Position numbers and translations under genes: made by a program. The notes under the pieces were generated by a model. That model made no database searches and was not told the origin of the DNA. It was given only the letters and a program-made list of their open reading frames with translations. Shown here piece by piece: positions 8,265 through 16,739 of a DNA stretch of 64,000 nucleotides. This stretch comes from Alphaproteobacteria bacterium PA2 (GTDB lineage: Bacteria; Pseudomonadota; Alphaproteobacteria; Caulobacterales; Caulobacteraceae). The DNA lies in the NCBI GenBank assembly GCA_002256425.1, contig NKIZ01000001.1, positions 2,701,001-2,765,000 of the forward strand. The letters run 5' to 3'. Every line of letters begins with the position of its first letter. Position 1 is the first letter of the stretch.

Positions 8265-8312
8265 GCGCGCGTTTCCTTAGACTCTGGTCTCCCATTCATG
8301 CGTTGAACTTGG

Positions 8313-8327
8313 TTAATGATCGGTTTT
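8313..8327 (-). promoter_or_regulatory. degenerate CtrA-like box in the fliL promoter region
   Basis: TTAA at 8313-8316 is followed after 7 bases by TTTT at 8324-8327, so on the fliL strand it reads AAAA-N7-TTAA: one full half-site and one weak half. It is about 50 bp upstream of the fliL start, where a CtrA-controlled promoter would sit. A CcrM-type GANTC site (GACTC, 8280-8284) lies between it and fliL. Weak evidence on its own. Confidence 0.3.
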
Positions 8328-8354
8328 TTTCCGGGTTCTGCTCAGCGGAAACAT

Positions 8355-8372
8355 GCCGGGCAAAAATCGCCG
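8355..8372. promoter_or_regulatory. FlbD-like ftr box upstream of flgF
   Basis: The site has the core GGCAAA-N3-CGCC, which recurs in the other flagellar promoter region of this window (52397-52415). It resembles the ftr elements bound by FlbD, the sigma-54 activator of Caulobacter flagellar genes, as I remember the consensus. It is about 50 bp upstream of the -24 element of the flgF promoter, a normal enhancer distance, and also lies upstream of fliL. Confidence 0.55.
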
Positions 8373-8422
8373 ACCGTCAAAAATTAACCATTCTAATCAC
8401 TGATTTCATTACTGTTTTCAGG

Positions 8423-8438
8423 TGGCCCAATCCTTGCA
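8423..8438 (+). promoter_or_regulatory. sigma-54 promoter of the flgFGAH operon
   Basis: TGGCCCAATCCTTGCA has the invariant GG and GC separated by exactly 10 bases with the consensus TGGC and TTGCA halves, i.e. a -24/-12 (RpoN) promoter. It lies 45 bp upstream of the flgF start and downstream of the FlbD-like box. Confidence 0.85.
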
Positions 8439-8483
8439 GGCTCTCACGTGCTCACCCCTGAGCAGGATGCGGGTCGGATTTGA

Positions 8484-9221
8484 ATGGATAACGCCCTCTA
8501 TGTTGGCCTGTCGCGGCAGATGACCCTGCGTCGCGAGCTCGACATCGTGGCCAACAACATCGCCAACGCCGACACCACCGGATTCAAGGTCGAGAGCCTG
8601 CTGGTGAAGACGGCGCCGAGCGCGCCTGCACGCACCCAGGATGGCCCCAAGCCGGTGAAGTTCGCCCTGGATGTCGGCGTCGCCCGGGACTTCACGCCCG
8701 CCGCCCTGCACGCCACCTCGGCGGCCCTTGACCTGGGCATTGACGGACCGGGCTTCTTCAAGATTTCAACGACAGGTGGCGAACGCTACACCCGCAATGG
8801 CCACTTCCGGATGGACGACACCGGAAAGCTGGTGAACCAGGCCGGTCAGGCCGTCCTGGATGAAGGTGGCGGCGAAATCACCCTCGACCCCCAGAAGGGC
8901 GCGGTTTCCATCGCGACTGACGGCACGATCAGCCAGGGCGAGGAACGGGTCGGCAAGGTCGCGGTGGTCAAGTTCGACAGCCTGTCCGCCCTGGATAAGT
9001 CCGGGGACAATCTCTACCGCAACCTGTCCAACCAGCAGCCCCAGCCCCTGACCACCGCCGTGGTGCGTCAGTCCATGCTGGAGAACTCCAACGTCAATTC
9101 CATCGCCGAGATCACCCGGATGATCGAGGTCACCCGCGCCTATGAGTCCATGGCCAAGATGATGGACTCCACAGCTGAACTCTCCCGTCGCTCGGTCGAG
9201 CGAATGGGCCGCGTACAATAG
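8484..9221 (+). CDS. flgF: flagellar basal-body rod protein FlgF
   Basis: Proximal rod component of the FlgF/FlgG family. 245 residues. It shows the N-terminal rod signature (RRELDIVANNIANADTTGFK), the central beta domain with the GPGFFKIST and RYTRNGHFRMDDTGKLV segments, and the C-terminal helix ending VEVTRAYESMAKMMDSTAEL, where TRAYES is the standard family motif. It is first in flgF-flgG-flgA-flgH, 13 bp ahead of flgG, and is driven by a sigma-54 promoter 45 bp upstream. Confidence 0.96.
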   Translation: MDNALYVGLSRQMTLRRELDIVANNIANADTTGFKVESLLVKTAPSAPARTQDGPKPVKFALDVGVARDFTPAALHATSAALDLGIDGPGFFKISTTGGERYTRNGHFRMDDTGKLVNQAGQAVLDEGGGEITLDPQKGAVSIATDGTISQGEERVGKVAVVKFDSLSALDKSGDNLYRNLSNQQPQPLTTAVVRQSMLENSNVNSIAEITRMIEVTRAYESMAKMMDSTAELSRRSVERMGRVQ

Positions 9222-9234
9222 GGAAATCTAGGTA

Positions 9235-10023
9235 ATGCAAGCGCTTAGAACCGCCGCGACGGGCATGTCAGCCCAGCAGATGAATGTTGAAGTCATCTCC
9301 AACAACATCGCCAACATGAACACCATCGGGTTCAAGCGGCAGCGGGCCGAGTTCCAGGACCTGCTCTACCAGACCCTTGAGCGGGCCGGCGCCCAGTCCT
9401 CCGACCAGGGCACCATTGTTCCCACCGGCATCCAGATCGGCGCCGGCGTGAAGACCGGATCGACCTACCGCATCACCGAACAGGGCGCCCTGACCCAGAC
9501 CGGCAACAAGCTGGATGTCGCCATCCAGGGCCGCGGCTATCTGCAGGTTCTGATGCCGTCCGGCGAGATCGGATACTCCCGGGCCGGCAACCTGTCGGTC
9601 AATGACCAGGGCCAGCTGGTGACCAAGGACGGCTATCAGGTCCAGCCCGCCGTGACCCTGCCCTCCGACGCCCTGGACGTCAGCATTTCAAAGTCCGGCC
9701 AGATCCAGGTGACCCAGGCCGGGCAGACCGCCCCCAGCATCATCGGCAATCTGGAGTTGGCGACCTTCCTCAATGAAGGCGGCCTCGATCCCATCGGCGA
9801 CAACATGTTCATGCAGAGTGGCGCGTCAGGCGCGCCGACCACCGGCATTCCCGGCACGGCGGGGATCGGCACCCTGCTTCAGGGCTATACCGAGGCTTCC
9901 AACGTCGACGCCGTGAGCGAAATCACCGCCCTGATCGTCGCCCAGCGCGCCTATGAGATGAATTCCAAGGTCATCACCTCGGCCGACCAGATGCTGGCCG
10001 CTGCGAACCAGCTGAAGAGCTAG
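9235..10023 (+). CDS. flgG: flagellar basal-body rod protein FlgG
   Basis: Distal rod subunit. 262 residues, the usual length. It opens with MQALRTAATGMSAQQMNVEV and NNIANMNTIGFKRQRAEFQD, the latter being the FlgG rod-specific insertion region. Further motifs are GRGYLQVLMPSGEIGYSRAG and a C-terminal VSEITALIVAQRAYEMNSKV, all typical. It follows flgF by 13 bp and precedes flgA by 4 bp, so it is co-transcribed from the sigma-54 promoter upstream of flgF. Confidence 0.97.
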   Translation: MQALRTAATGMSAQQMNVEVISNNIANMNTIGFKRQRAEFQDLLYQTLERAGAQSSDQGTIVPTGIQIGAGVKTGSTYRITEQGALTQTGNKLDVAIQGRGYLQVLMPSGEIGYSRAGNLSVNDQGQLVTKDGYQVQPAVTLPSDALDVSISKSGQIQVTQAGQTAPSIIGNLELATFLNEGGLDPIGDNMFMQSGASGAPTTGIPGTAGIGTLLQGYTEASNVDAVSEITALIVAQRAYEMNSKVITSADQMLAAANQLKS

Positions 10024-10027
10024 GATC

Positions 10028-10753
10028 ATGCGCCGCATCATCATCGCCCTCACCCTGGCCCTGACCGCCGCCCCGGCCCTGGCCGGCCAGACGGTCAATC
10101 TGAAGCCCCAGGTGTTCGACGCAGATGGCGTCATCACCCTGGACGACGTCTTCGACAATGCGGGTTCGGCCGGACGGGTGGTCGTGGCCCTCCGCCAGGG
10201 CCAGACCGCAGTGCTGGACGCAGCCCTGGTCCAATCCCTGGCCCGGCGAAACGGCCTGGACTGGGCCAATCAGAACGGCCTGCGCCGGATCATTGTCGGC
10301 GGCCAGGTCGTGTCCGCCCAGAGAGCCAATATCGATGTCCTGACCTATGCCCGCAACCTGTCGGCCGGCGAGATCGTCCAGCCCCAGGACCTGCTGTGGG
10401 CCAAGGTCGCCGCCGCCCCCAGCGACGCCGCCTCCGACGCCGACCAGCTGATCGGCATGGTGGCCAAGCGTCCCCTGCGGATGGGCGCGGCCGCCGCGCG
10501 CCACGATGTCTCGGCCCAGGTGGTCATCAAGCCAGGCGACCTGGTCACCGTCACCTTCGAGGCCGAGGGGATCAGCCTGTCCCTGCAGGCCAAGTCCATC
10601 GGCGCCGCCGCGATAGGCGAAGCCGTCGATATCCAGAACATCTCGTCCAAGAAGATCATCCAGGCGGTCGCCACCGGCCCGGGCCAGGCCGCCATCGGCG
10701 CCCAGGCCGACCAAGTCCGCGCCGCCGCCCGCACCCAGATCGCACTCCGTTAG
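10028..10753 (+). CDS. flgA: flagellar P-ring assembly chaperone FlgA
   Basis: Periplasmic chaperone that promotes assembly of the FlgI P-ring around the rod. 241 residues with a Sec signal (about 1-20, cut after ALA). The C-terminal half is a SAF-type domain: NLSAGEIVQPQDLLWAKV, then RPLRMGAAAARHDVSAQVVI, then a beta sandwich with KPGDLVTVTFEAEGISLSLQ. It sits between flgG (4 bp) and flgH (14 bp). The P-ring gene flgI itself is not in the window. Confidence 0.93.
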   Translation: MRRIIIALTLALTAAPALAGQTVNLKPQVFDADGVITLDDVFDNAGSAGRVVVALRQGQTAVLDAALVQSLARRNGLDWANQNGLRRIIVGGQVVSAQRANIDVLTYARNLSAGEIVQPQDLLWAKVAAAPSDAASDADQLIGMVAKRPLRMGAAAARHDVSAQVVIKPGDLVTVTFEAEGISLSLQAKSIGAAAIGEAVDIQNISSKKIIQAVATGPGQAAIGAQADQVRAAARTQIALR

Positions 10754-10767
10754 TGAAGGTTCACCTG

Positions 10768-11499
10768 ATGCGTTTTCCCCTGCTCGCCCTCATCGCCCTG
10801 GCCCCCCTCGCCGCCTGCTCCACGGTCACCGACGTGGTGCGCGGTCCGGAAATGGCGCCGGTGGGCTATCCCTCGGCCCTGGTCCCACGCGACCAGATGG
10901 TGCTGGCTTCAGCCGCCGAGCGGGCCAGTCAGCCGGCCTCGGCGAATTCCCTGTGGCGCAGCGGCGCGCGGGCCTTCTTCATAGATCAGCGCGCGGCGAA
11001 GGTCGGCGACATCCTGACCGTCCAGATCGATATCGACGACAGCGCCAAGACCTCGAACTCCTCGACCGCGACCCGGAAGTCCAACATGTCCGCCGGAGTG
11101 CCGCACCTTCTGGGCCTGGAATCCAGCCTCGGGAAAATCCTGCCGGGCGGCTTTGACGCGTCCAACGCCCTGGAAACCACCTCGACCTCGACCAATGCCG
11201 GGGCCGGCAGCGTCAACCGGTCTGAAAAGATCTCCCTGACCATCGCTGCGGTCGTGTCGGCGGTCCTGCCCAACGGCAATCTGGTCATCCAGGGCACGCA
11301 GGAAGTGCGCACCAACGCCGAGCTGCGGCAGCTGACCGTGGCGGGCATTGTCCGGCCTGAGGACATTTCCTCGGCCAATACGGTCAAGCACACCCAGATC
11401 GCCGAGGCCCGGATCAGCTATGGCGGCCGCGGTGACATTTCGGTGGCCCAGCGCACGCCGGCCGGCATCGCCCTGACCCAGAAGTTCAGCCCCTTCTAG
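10768..11499 (+). CDS. flgH: flagellar L-ring lipoprotein FlgH
   Basis: Outer-membrane L-ring subunit. The start is ATG 10768, which gives a classical lipoprotein signal (RFPLLALIALAPLAAC, lipobox LAAC) and 243 residues; upstream in-frame starts run through flgA and are not used. FlgH motifs include SLWRSGARAFFIDQRAAKVG, DILTVQIDIDDSAKTSNSS, and near the C-terminus GNLVIQGTQEVRTNAELRQL with GIVRPEDISSANTVKHTQIA. It is the last gene of the flgFGAH operon. A short inverted repeat begins at its stop codon and may mark the transcript end. Confidence 0.96.
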   Translation: MRFPLLALIALAPLAACSTVTDVVRGPEMAPVGYPSALVPRDQMVLASAAERASQPASANSLWRSGARAFFIDQRAAKVGDILTVQIDIDDSAKTSNSSTATRKSNMSAGVPHLLGLESSLGKILPGGFDASNALETTSTSTNAGAGSVNRSEKISLTIAAVVSAVLPNGNLVIQGTQEVRTNAELRQLTVAGIVRPEDISSANTVKHTQIAEARISYGGRGDISVAQRTPAGIALTQKFSPF

Positions 11500-11519
11500 C
11501 ACCCGTATTGCAGTGCTAG
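11496..11519 (+). terminator. inverted repeat after flgH (possible weak terminator)
   Basis: CTAGCAC (11496-11502) and GTGCTAG (11513-11519) form a perfect 7-bp stem with a 10-base loop right at the flgH stop. There is no run of T after it, so it may be only a transcript-end stabiliser. Confidence 0.35.
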
Positions 11520-11529
11520 CCTTCCGGGC

Positions 11530-12018
11530 ATGATCGCAACCCTGCCCTTCATCCTGTTCGCCCAGGTCGCCAGCCAGACGGCGGCGCCCGGGGCCTGGAC
11601 CCTGGAGACTCCCAAGGCCGCCCCGGCCATCTTCACCTATGCCAGGGACGGGGCGCAGCTGGTCCAGATGACCTGCCAGCCCGACAGCGGTCAGATCCTG
11701 TTCAGGGTGGCCGTGAGGAAGCGGCTTGCAGCGCGAAAATCAGGGACGATCTGGACAAACGCCCTGGGCATGCCCGCGCCCTGGCCCGCCAGTGTGACCC
11801 TGACCTCTGCAGACACAGCCAGCACCCTGAGGGGCGCCCTGGACGCCGAGACACAGACAGGGGCGTCCATCGCCCTGGCCGAGGCCTCGACCCAGGCGCC
11901 ATTCCTCAGGAACTTCGGAAAAACCGGCGCCATGACCTTCACGGTCATGGGTGAAACCATCGGGCCGGATCCTGCCAAATCTGGAGATGCCCGGAAGTTC
12001 CTCCGGGCGTGCGGCTAG
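11530..12018 (+). CDS. unknown small exported protein
   Basis: 162 residues; I do not recognise a family. The N-terminus ([17 protein letters not shown]) looks like a short signal peptide. The rest is predicted to be mostly beta, with only one Cys pair (MTCQPDSG and the C-terminal RACG) that could form a disulfide. It follows flgH by 30 bp but is separated from it by an inverted repeat. Its last 4 bases overlap the end of convergent dxs. Base composition is like the neighbours. It may be co-transcribed with the flgF operon, but nothing in the sequence shows a flagellar role. Confidence 0.75.
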   Translation: MIATLPFILFAQVASQTAAPGAWTLETPKAAPAIFTYARDGAQLVQMTCQPDSGQILFRVAVRKRLAARKSGTIWTNALGMPAPWPASVTLTSADTASTLRGALDAETQTGASIALAEASTQAPFLRNFGKTGAMTFTVMGETIGPDPAKSGDARKFLRACG

Positions 12019-13931
12019 GCTCGCAGGCCTGCCGCCGAGACATTGTCGACACCCAGGGCTGACAGGGCGCCACGGGCGATCCCTTCGGCGTCCAGACCCG
12101 CCTGGGCGTACTGGAGCTCGGGCTTGTCGTGATCCTGGAAGATATCGGGCAGGGTCAGGGTGCGGATCTTCAAGCCCCGATCCAGGGCGCCATGTTCCGC
12201 CAGGGCCTGAAGCACGAAGGCGCCAAAGCCGCCCATGGAGCCTTCTTCCACGGTGATCAGGGCCTCGTGTTCCCGGGCCAGGCGCAGGATCAGATCGATA
12301 TCCAGGGGCTTTGCGAAGCGGGCGTCGGCGACCGTCGTTGAAAAGCCCCGGGCCGCCAGCAGGTCTGCGGCCTTGAGGCTCTCGGCCAGGCGGGTGCCGA
12401 AGGACAGTATGGCGACCGCCGTGCCTTCGCGGACAATGCGACCCTTGCCGATTTCCAGGGCCTGTCCGATTTCGGGCAGGGCGACGCCAACACCCTCGCC
12501 CCGCGGGTAGCGGAAAGCGGACGGGCGGTCGTCAATGGCCACGGCGGTGGCGACCATGTGGGCCAGTTCGGCCTCGTCGGCGGCGGCCATCAGCACCATG
12601 CCTGGCAGGGCGCCCATATAGCCGATGTCAAAGGATCCAGCATGGGTGGCGCCGTCAGCTCCCACCAGTCCGGCCCGGTCCATAGCGAAACGGACGGGCA
12701 GCTTCTGGATGGCGACATCGTGCACCACCTGGTCATAGCCGCGCTGCAGGAAGGTCGAATAGATGGCCGCAAAGGGCTTCATGCCATCTGCAGCCAGGCC
12801 GGCCGCAAAGGTCACGGCGTGCTGTTCCGCAATGCCGACATCGAAGGTGCGGTCCGGGAAGGCGGCGCCGAACAGATCCAGGCCCGTGCCGGAGGGCATG
12901 GCGGCGGTGACGGCGACGATCTTGGGGTCGCGCTCGGCCTGACGGATCAGTTCCTGGGCGAAGACCTTGGTGTACTGCGGCGCCGCGGCCTGACCCTTGG
13001 CCTGCTGGCCGGTGACCACATCGAACTTGGCGACGGCGTGCAGCTTGTCAGCGGCGGCCTCCGCCGGCTGATAGCCCTTGCCCTTCTGGGTGACCACATG
13101 AACAAGCACCGGCTTGTCCTTGATATCACGGACATTTTTGAGAATCGCCACAAGGGCGTCCATGTCGTGGCCGTCGATTGGCCCGACATAATAGAATCCG
13201 AGCTCTTCGAAGAAGGTGCCGCCGGTGACCATGCCCCGGGCGAATTCCTCGGCCTTGCGGGCGGCCTCCATCAGGGGCTTGGGCAGGGCGCCGGCCATGG
13301 AGCGGCCGATCTTGCGGATCTGACGATAGCCGCCGCCGGAAACCAGGCGCGCCATATAGGCGCTCATCCCGCCGACGGGCGGGGCGATGGACATGTCGTT
13401 GTCGTTGAGGATGACGGTCAGCTGGCCGGTGGTTTCGGCCGCATTGTTCATGGCCTCATAGGCCATGCCCGAACTCATGGAGCCGTCGCCGATGACAGCG
13501 ACAACCGAGTTGGCCTTGCCCGCCGCGTCCCGCGCCGCGCAGAAGCCCAGGGCGGCAGAGATGGAAGTGCCGGCATGGGCCGCGCCAAAGGGGTCGTATT
13601 CGCTTTCCGCCCGGCGGGTGAAGCCGGACAGGCCGCCGCCCTGGCGCAGGGTCCGGATTCGGTCGCGGCGACCGGTGAGGATCTTGTGAGGATAGGCCTG
13701 GTGGCCGACGTCCCAGATCAGGATGTCGTCGGGGGTCTCATAGACATGATGCAGGGCGACGGTCAGCTCGACCACGCCCAGGCCCGCGCCAAGGTGCCCA
13801 CCGGTCTGCGAGACCGCATCAATGGTCTCGGCCCGCAACTCATCGGCCAGCTGGCGCAGTTGCGGAACCGTGAGGCCGCGGGTGTCCGCCGGCAGGGAGA
13901 CCGTATCAAGCAAGGGCGTGTGAGGAGGCAT
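12015..13931 (-). CDS. dxs: 1-deoxy-D-xylulose-5-phosphate synthase
   Basis: Thiamine-diphosphate enzyme that condenses pyruvate and glyceraldehyde 3-phosphate, the first step of the MEP isoprenoid pathway. 638 residues, standard length. Visible motifs: [17 protein letters not shown] (start of the ThDP domain), [17 protein letters not shown] (ThDP/Mg binding), [11 protein letters not shown], then the transketolase pyrimidine domain with [18 protein letters not shown] (catalytic Glu) and [18 protein letters not shown]. It is the third gene of xseB-ispA-dxs, 29 bp after ispA, which couples the first MEP enzyme to prenyl diphosphate synthesis. Confidence 0.98.
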   Translation of the reverse strand: MPPHTPLLDTVSLPADTRGLTVPQLRQLADELRAETIDAVSQTGGHLGAGLGVVELTVALHHVYETPDDILIWDVGHQAYPHKILTGRRDRIRTLRQGGGLSGFTRRAESEYDPFGAAHAGTSISAALGFCAARDAAGKANSVVAVIGDGSMSSGMAYEAMNNAAETTGQLTVILNDNDMSIAPPVGGMSAYMARLVSGGGYRQIRKIGRSMAGALPKPLMEAARKAEEFARGMVTGGTFFEELGFYYVGPIDGHDMDALVAILKNVRDIKDKPVLVHVVTQKGKGYQPAEAAADKLHAVAKFDVVTGQQAKGQAAAPQYTKVFAQELIRQAERDPKIVAVTAAMPSGTGLDLFGAAFPDRTFDVGIAEQHAVTFAAGLAADGMKPFAAIYSTFLQRGYDQVVHDVAIQKLPVRFAMDRAGLVGADGATHAGSFDIGYMGALPGMVLMAAADEAELAHMVATAVAIDDRPSAFRYPRGEGVGVALPEIGQALEIGKGRIVREGTAVAILSFGTRLAESLKAADLLAARGFSTTVADARFAKPLDIDLILRLAREHEALITVEEGSMGGFGAFVLQALAEHGALDRGLKIRTLTLPDIFQDHDKPELQYAQAGLDAEGIARGALSALGVDNVSAAGLRA

Positions 13932-13960
13932 GATCTAAGCGGACTGGGAGAACGAAGACG

Positions 13961-14845
13961 TCAGTGGGAGCGATCTAGCACGAAATCGACACTGTTCCTC
14001 AGGAAATCCGCGCGTCGGCCAAAGGGTTCGAGATGGGCCTTTGTCTGGTCGATCAGCAGGTTCAGCCTCTGCCGCGCATCACCTACCCCGAGCAGGGTGA
14101 CATAGTTTGCCTTGCCCTTTTCGGCGTCCTTGCCGGCCTTCTTGCCCAGAGCCGCGCCGTCGCCCTCGGCGTCCAGCAGGTCATCAACGATCTGGTAGGC
14201 CAGACCCAGGTCCTGGGCGAATCCCATCAGGGCGTGATGCTCTGCACCGCTGGCGTGAGCCATGATCATCGGAAGTTCGAAGGAGACCGCGATCAGGGCG
14301 CCGGTCTTCAGTCTCTGCATGCGGGCCACCGCGCCCAGATCGTCGCGCACCCCCAGCAGGTCGATCATCTGACCGCCGCACATGCCCCGCGCCCCGGCTG
14401 CGACGGCCAGCTTCAGCACCATGTCAGCCCGGACCCGGCCATCGGGATGGGTCTCCTGGTCGGCGAGAATTTCGAAGGCCACGGCCTGCAGGCTGTCGCC
14501 CACCAGAATGGCGGTCGCCTCGTCAAAGGCCTTGTGCACAGTGGGCTGGCCATGCCGGACATCATCGTCATCCATGGCCGGCAGGTCGTCATGAACCAGA
14601 CTGTAGGCGTGGACGCATTCCACGGCGCAGGCGGCGCGCAGGACCGACTTGGGATCCAGATCAAACAGACGGCCGGTCTCTATGGCGAAGAAGGGCCGCA
14701 GTCGCTTGCCGCCGCCCAGGGCCGCATAGCGCATGGCCTCGGTCAGCCGGGCTTCGGGACCTTCGGCCCGGGGCAGCAACTCATCCAGGGCGACCGTGAC
14801 CAGATCAGCGGTTTCGGCGATCCGCCGCGCAACCTCTTCGGTCAT
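13961..14845 (-). CDS. ispA: short-chain polyprenyl diphosphate synthase (farnesyl/geranylgeranyl type)
   Basis: Condenses IPP with allylic diphosphates to C15 (or C20) prenyl diphosphate. 294 residues from ATG 14845. It has the first aspartate-rich motif with the bacterial-type insertion ([11 protein letters not shown], about 85-94), GGGKRLRP for IPP binding, and the second motif [13 protein letters not shown]. The insertion pattern is that of bacterial FPP synthases. The start overlaps the xseB stop by one base (TGATG), indicating coupling, and dxs follows. A TTG one codon upstream is the alternative start. Product chain length cannot be fixed from sequence alone. Confidence 0.93.
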   Translation of the reverse strand: MTEEVARRIAETADLVTVALDELLPRAEGPEARLTEAMRYAALGGGKRLRPFFAIETGRLFDLDPKSVLRAACAVECVHAYSLVHDDLPAMDDDDVRHGQPTVHKAFDEATAILVGDSLQAVAFEILADQETHPDGRVRADMVLKLAVAAGARGMCGGQMIDLLGVRDDLGAVARMQRLKTGALIAVSFELPMIMAHASGAEHHALMGFAQDLGLAYQIVDDLLDAEGDGAALGKKAGKDAEKGKANYVTLLGVGDARQRLNLLIDQTKAHLEPFGRRADFLRNSVDFVLDRSH

Positions 14846-15087
14846 CAATTGAACTCGGCGGGCTCTGCACCGGCGCCGCCGCCGGCCCCGACCACGATCT
14901 TCTCCACACGCAGACGCGCGGCCTCGAGCCTCTGCTCGCAGTGGGACTTCAGCCGCGCGCCGCGCTCGTAGAGTTCAATGGAAGCCTCAAGGGGCGCCTG
15001 ACCCGACTCTAGCTGACCGACAATCCGTTCCAGCTCGGCCAGGGCCTGCTCAAAGGTCAGGCCGTCAATATCCGAAGCGTCCGCCAT
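14845..15087 (-). CDS. xseB: exodeoxyribonuclease VII small subunit
   Basis: Small subunit that joins XseA to form the single-strand-specific exonuclease VII. 80 residues with the complete family pattern: [20 protein letters not shown], then [20 protein letters not shown] and a C-terminal helix [13 protein letters not shown]. It is the first gene of the xseB-ispA-dxs group, an arrangement common across proteobacteria. A good ribosome-binding site (AGGGGACAACG) precedes the ATG. The histone-deacetylase-like gene lies 72 bp upstream on the same strand and may belong to the same transcript. Confidence 0.95.
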   Translation of the reverse strand: MADASDIDGLTFEQALAELERIVGQLESGQAPLEASIELYERGARLKSHCEQRLEAARLRVEKIVVGAGGGAGAEPAEFN

Positions 15088-15159
15088 CGTTGTCCCCTTG
15101 GTTCGCTGAGCAAACTAGTGAGACGACTTCACGCCCGCAACGGCGTATCGCCCTCCGTC

Positions 15160-16086
15160 TCAAGACAATTGCAGGGCCCGGAGGTGGGCGGTCGCCGAGG
15201 TTCCCAGGGCGTTGAGGCCATAGCCCCCTTCAAGGGAGCTGACGATCCGGCCCTTGCTGTGCTTTCGCGCCACGGTCGCTATGGCCCGGGTCGCCCATTC
15301 GAAATCTTCGGCCTGGAGATTCTGCGCCGCATCGCCCACCGGATCGCCGGCATGGGCGTCAAACCCTGCCGAGATCAGGATCAGATCCGGGGCAAAGGCG
15401 TCCAGGCGGGGCATGAGGCTCTCAAAGGCCTTGCGCCAGACTGCAGCGGGCGCGTTGGGCGGGGCGACGGCATTGCAGATATTGGCGGCTGAAACTTCAT
15501 CCGGATGACCGGTGCCGGGCCACATCGGCCATTGCTGGACCGAGGCGAGGAACAGGTTGTCGGCGCCGGCGAAGGCCGCCTGGGTGCCGTTGCCGTGATG
15601 GACGTCGAAGTCCACCACCGCCACCTTCCCAAGACCTGCCGCCTGCGCCGCCCGGGCGGCGACCGCGACATTTGAGAAGATGCAGAACCCCATGGGCTTG
15701 TGAGGCTCTGCGTGATGGCCCGGCGGCCGCACGGCGCAGAAGGCCCGATCCCCCTGCCCCGCCGCGACATCGCGTACTGCCTGGACGACTGCCCCGGCTG
15801 CCCGGCGCGCGGCGGCGAGACTGCCGGCCGACATGTAGGTGTCTTCGTCCAGCATGAGCCGCCCCTGCTGAGGCGCTGATCCGAATATGGCGTCCACATA
15901 GTCGCCAAGATGCACAGTGGCGAGGTCTTCCCGGGTCACCAGCGGCGCCTCCCGGCGATCAAGCCGCAGGTCGCTTGCGTCTTGCAGGGCGTCCAGAACT
16001 GCTGTCAGTCTCTCGGAGCGCTCGACATGTCCCGGCCCAGGACTATGGCCTAACATATCGGCGTGGGTGTAGAGCCCGACCGTCAT
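15160..16086 (-). CDS. histone deacetylase family protein (acetylpolyamine amidohydrolase type)
   Basis: Zinc-dependent deacetylase fold; bacterial members act on acetylated polyamines, small metabolites or protein lysines. 308 residues from ATG 16086 (upstream in-frame starts would overlap the divergent gene). Motifs: [20 protein letters not shown] (tandem catalytic His), [13 protein letters not shown] (zinc-binding Asp and His), [14 protein letters not shown] (second zinc Asp) and [11 protein letters not shown] (transition-state Tyr). All catalytic residues are present. It is head to head with a GNAT acetyltransferase with only 34 bp between starts, and upstream of xseB-ispA-dxs. The substrate is unknown. 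Confidence 0.92.
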   Translation of the reverse strand: MTVGLYTHADMLGHSPGPGHVERSERLTAVLDALQDASDLRLDRREAPLVTREDLATVHLGDYVDAIFGSAPQQGRLMLDEDTYMSAGSLAAARRAAGAVVQAVRDVAAGQGDRAFCAVRPPGHHAEPHKPMGFCIFSNVAVAARAAQAAGLGKVAVVDFDVHHGNGTQAAFAGADNLFLASVQQWPMWPGTGHPDEVSAANICNAVAPPNAPAAVWRKAFESLMPRLDAFAPDLILISAGFDAHAGDPVGDAAQNLQAEDFEWATRAIATVARKHSKGRIVSSLEGGYGLNALGTSATAHLRALQLS

Positions 16087-16120
16087 ATTGATTCCATCTA
16101 GAGTGGCGCTGATCTCGTCT

Positions 16121-16651
16121 ATGGCTGCATTAAGCATTCGCAAAGCACAAGTGGCCGATGCCGCCGCCCTGGCTGAAATTGGCGCAAAAACATTCGTCGA
16201 GACCTTCGGACACCTCTATCCGGAGCCTGATCTGAACGAATATCTGGCCCAGGCCTATGACATTGGCGAGACACGGGCCGGGCTCGAACATCCCCAGAAA
16301 GCTTCCTGGCTTGTTGAAGACGAGGGCGAGGTCGTCGGGTTCGCAACTGCTGGTTTGAGCGATTTGCCGCACCCCGACATCGGACCCAGGTCCTATGAAC
16401 TCAAGCGGTTCTACCTGCTCAAGGCACGACAGAACGGCGGGATTGGCTCGACCCTGTTCCATGAGGTTATGGACTGGATGCTGGCTCAGGATCCCAGGGA
16501 TCTGTGGATCGGGGTCTGGTCAGAAAACACCGGGGCCCAGCGGTTCTATGAACGCCATGGCTTCGAGCGGGTGGGCGAATACGGCTTCAAGGTGGGCTCA
16601 ACAGTCGACCACGAATTCATCCTGCGGAAGACCCTGGTCCCGGCGCACTGA
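16121..16651 (+). CDS. GNAT family N-acetyltransferase
   Basis: Transfers an acetyl group from acetyl-CoA to an amine. 176 residues from ATG 16121; the longer TTG start at 16088 would leave no promoter gap. Visible: [20 protein letters not shown] at the N-terminus, central [20 protein letters not shown] (acetyl-CoA-binding motif A, with QNGGIGS replacing the usual Q/RxxGxG/A) and the C-terminal [20 protein letters not shown] (motif B). The GFERVGEY ending resembles PaiA/spermidine acetyltransferase relatives. It is divergent from the histone-deacetylase-like gene, which could reverse the same modification. Confidence 0.88.
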   Translation: MAALSIRKAQVADAAALAEIGAKTFVETFGHLYPEPDLNEYLAQAYDIGETRAGLEHPQKASWLVEDEGEVVGFATAGLSDLPHPDIGPRSYELKRFYLLKARQNGGIGSTLFHEVMDWMLAQDPRDLWIGVWSENTGAQRFYERHGFERVGEYGFKVGSTVDHEFILRKTLVPAH

Positions 16652-16739
16652 TTCCTGCGCCTTCTAGGCTGGACAGACCGGCCTTCGGTCTTCATCTTGC
16701 CAGATCAAACAGTTGTTCGTCCCTAGAGGGGAACCCCCG

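Noticed and set aside
12558..14105. 515-codon plus-strand frame opposite dxs and ispA.
   Set aside because: Shadow of two conserved enzymes; Gly/His-rich translation without motifs.
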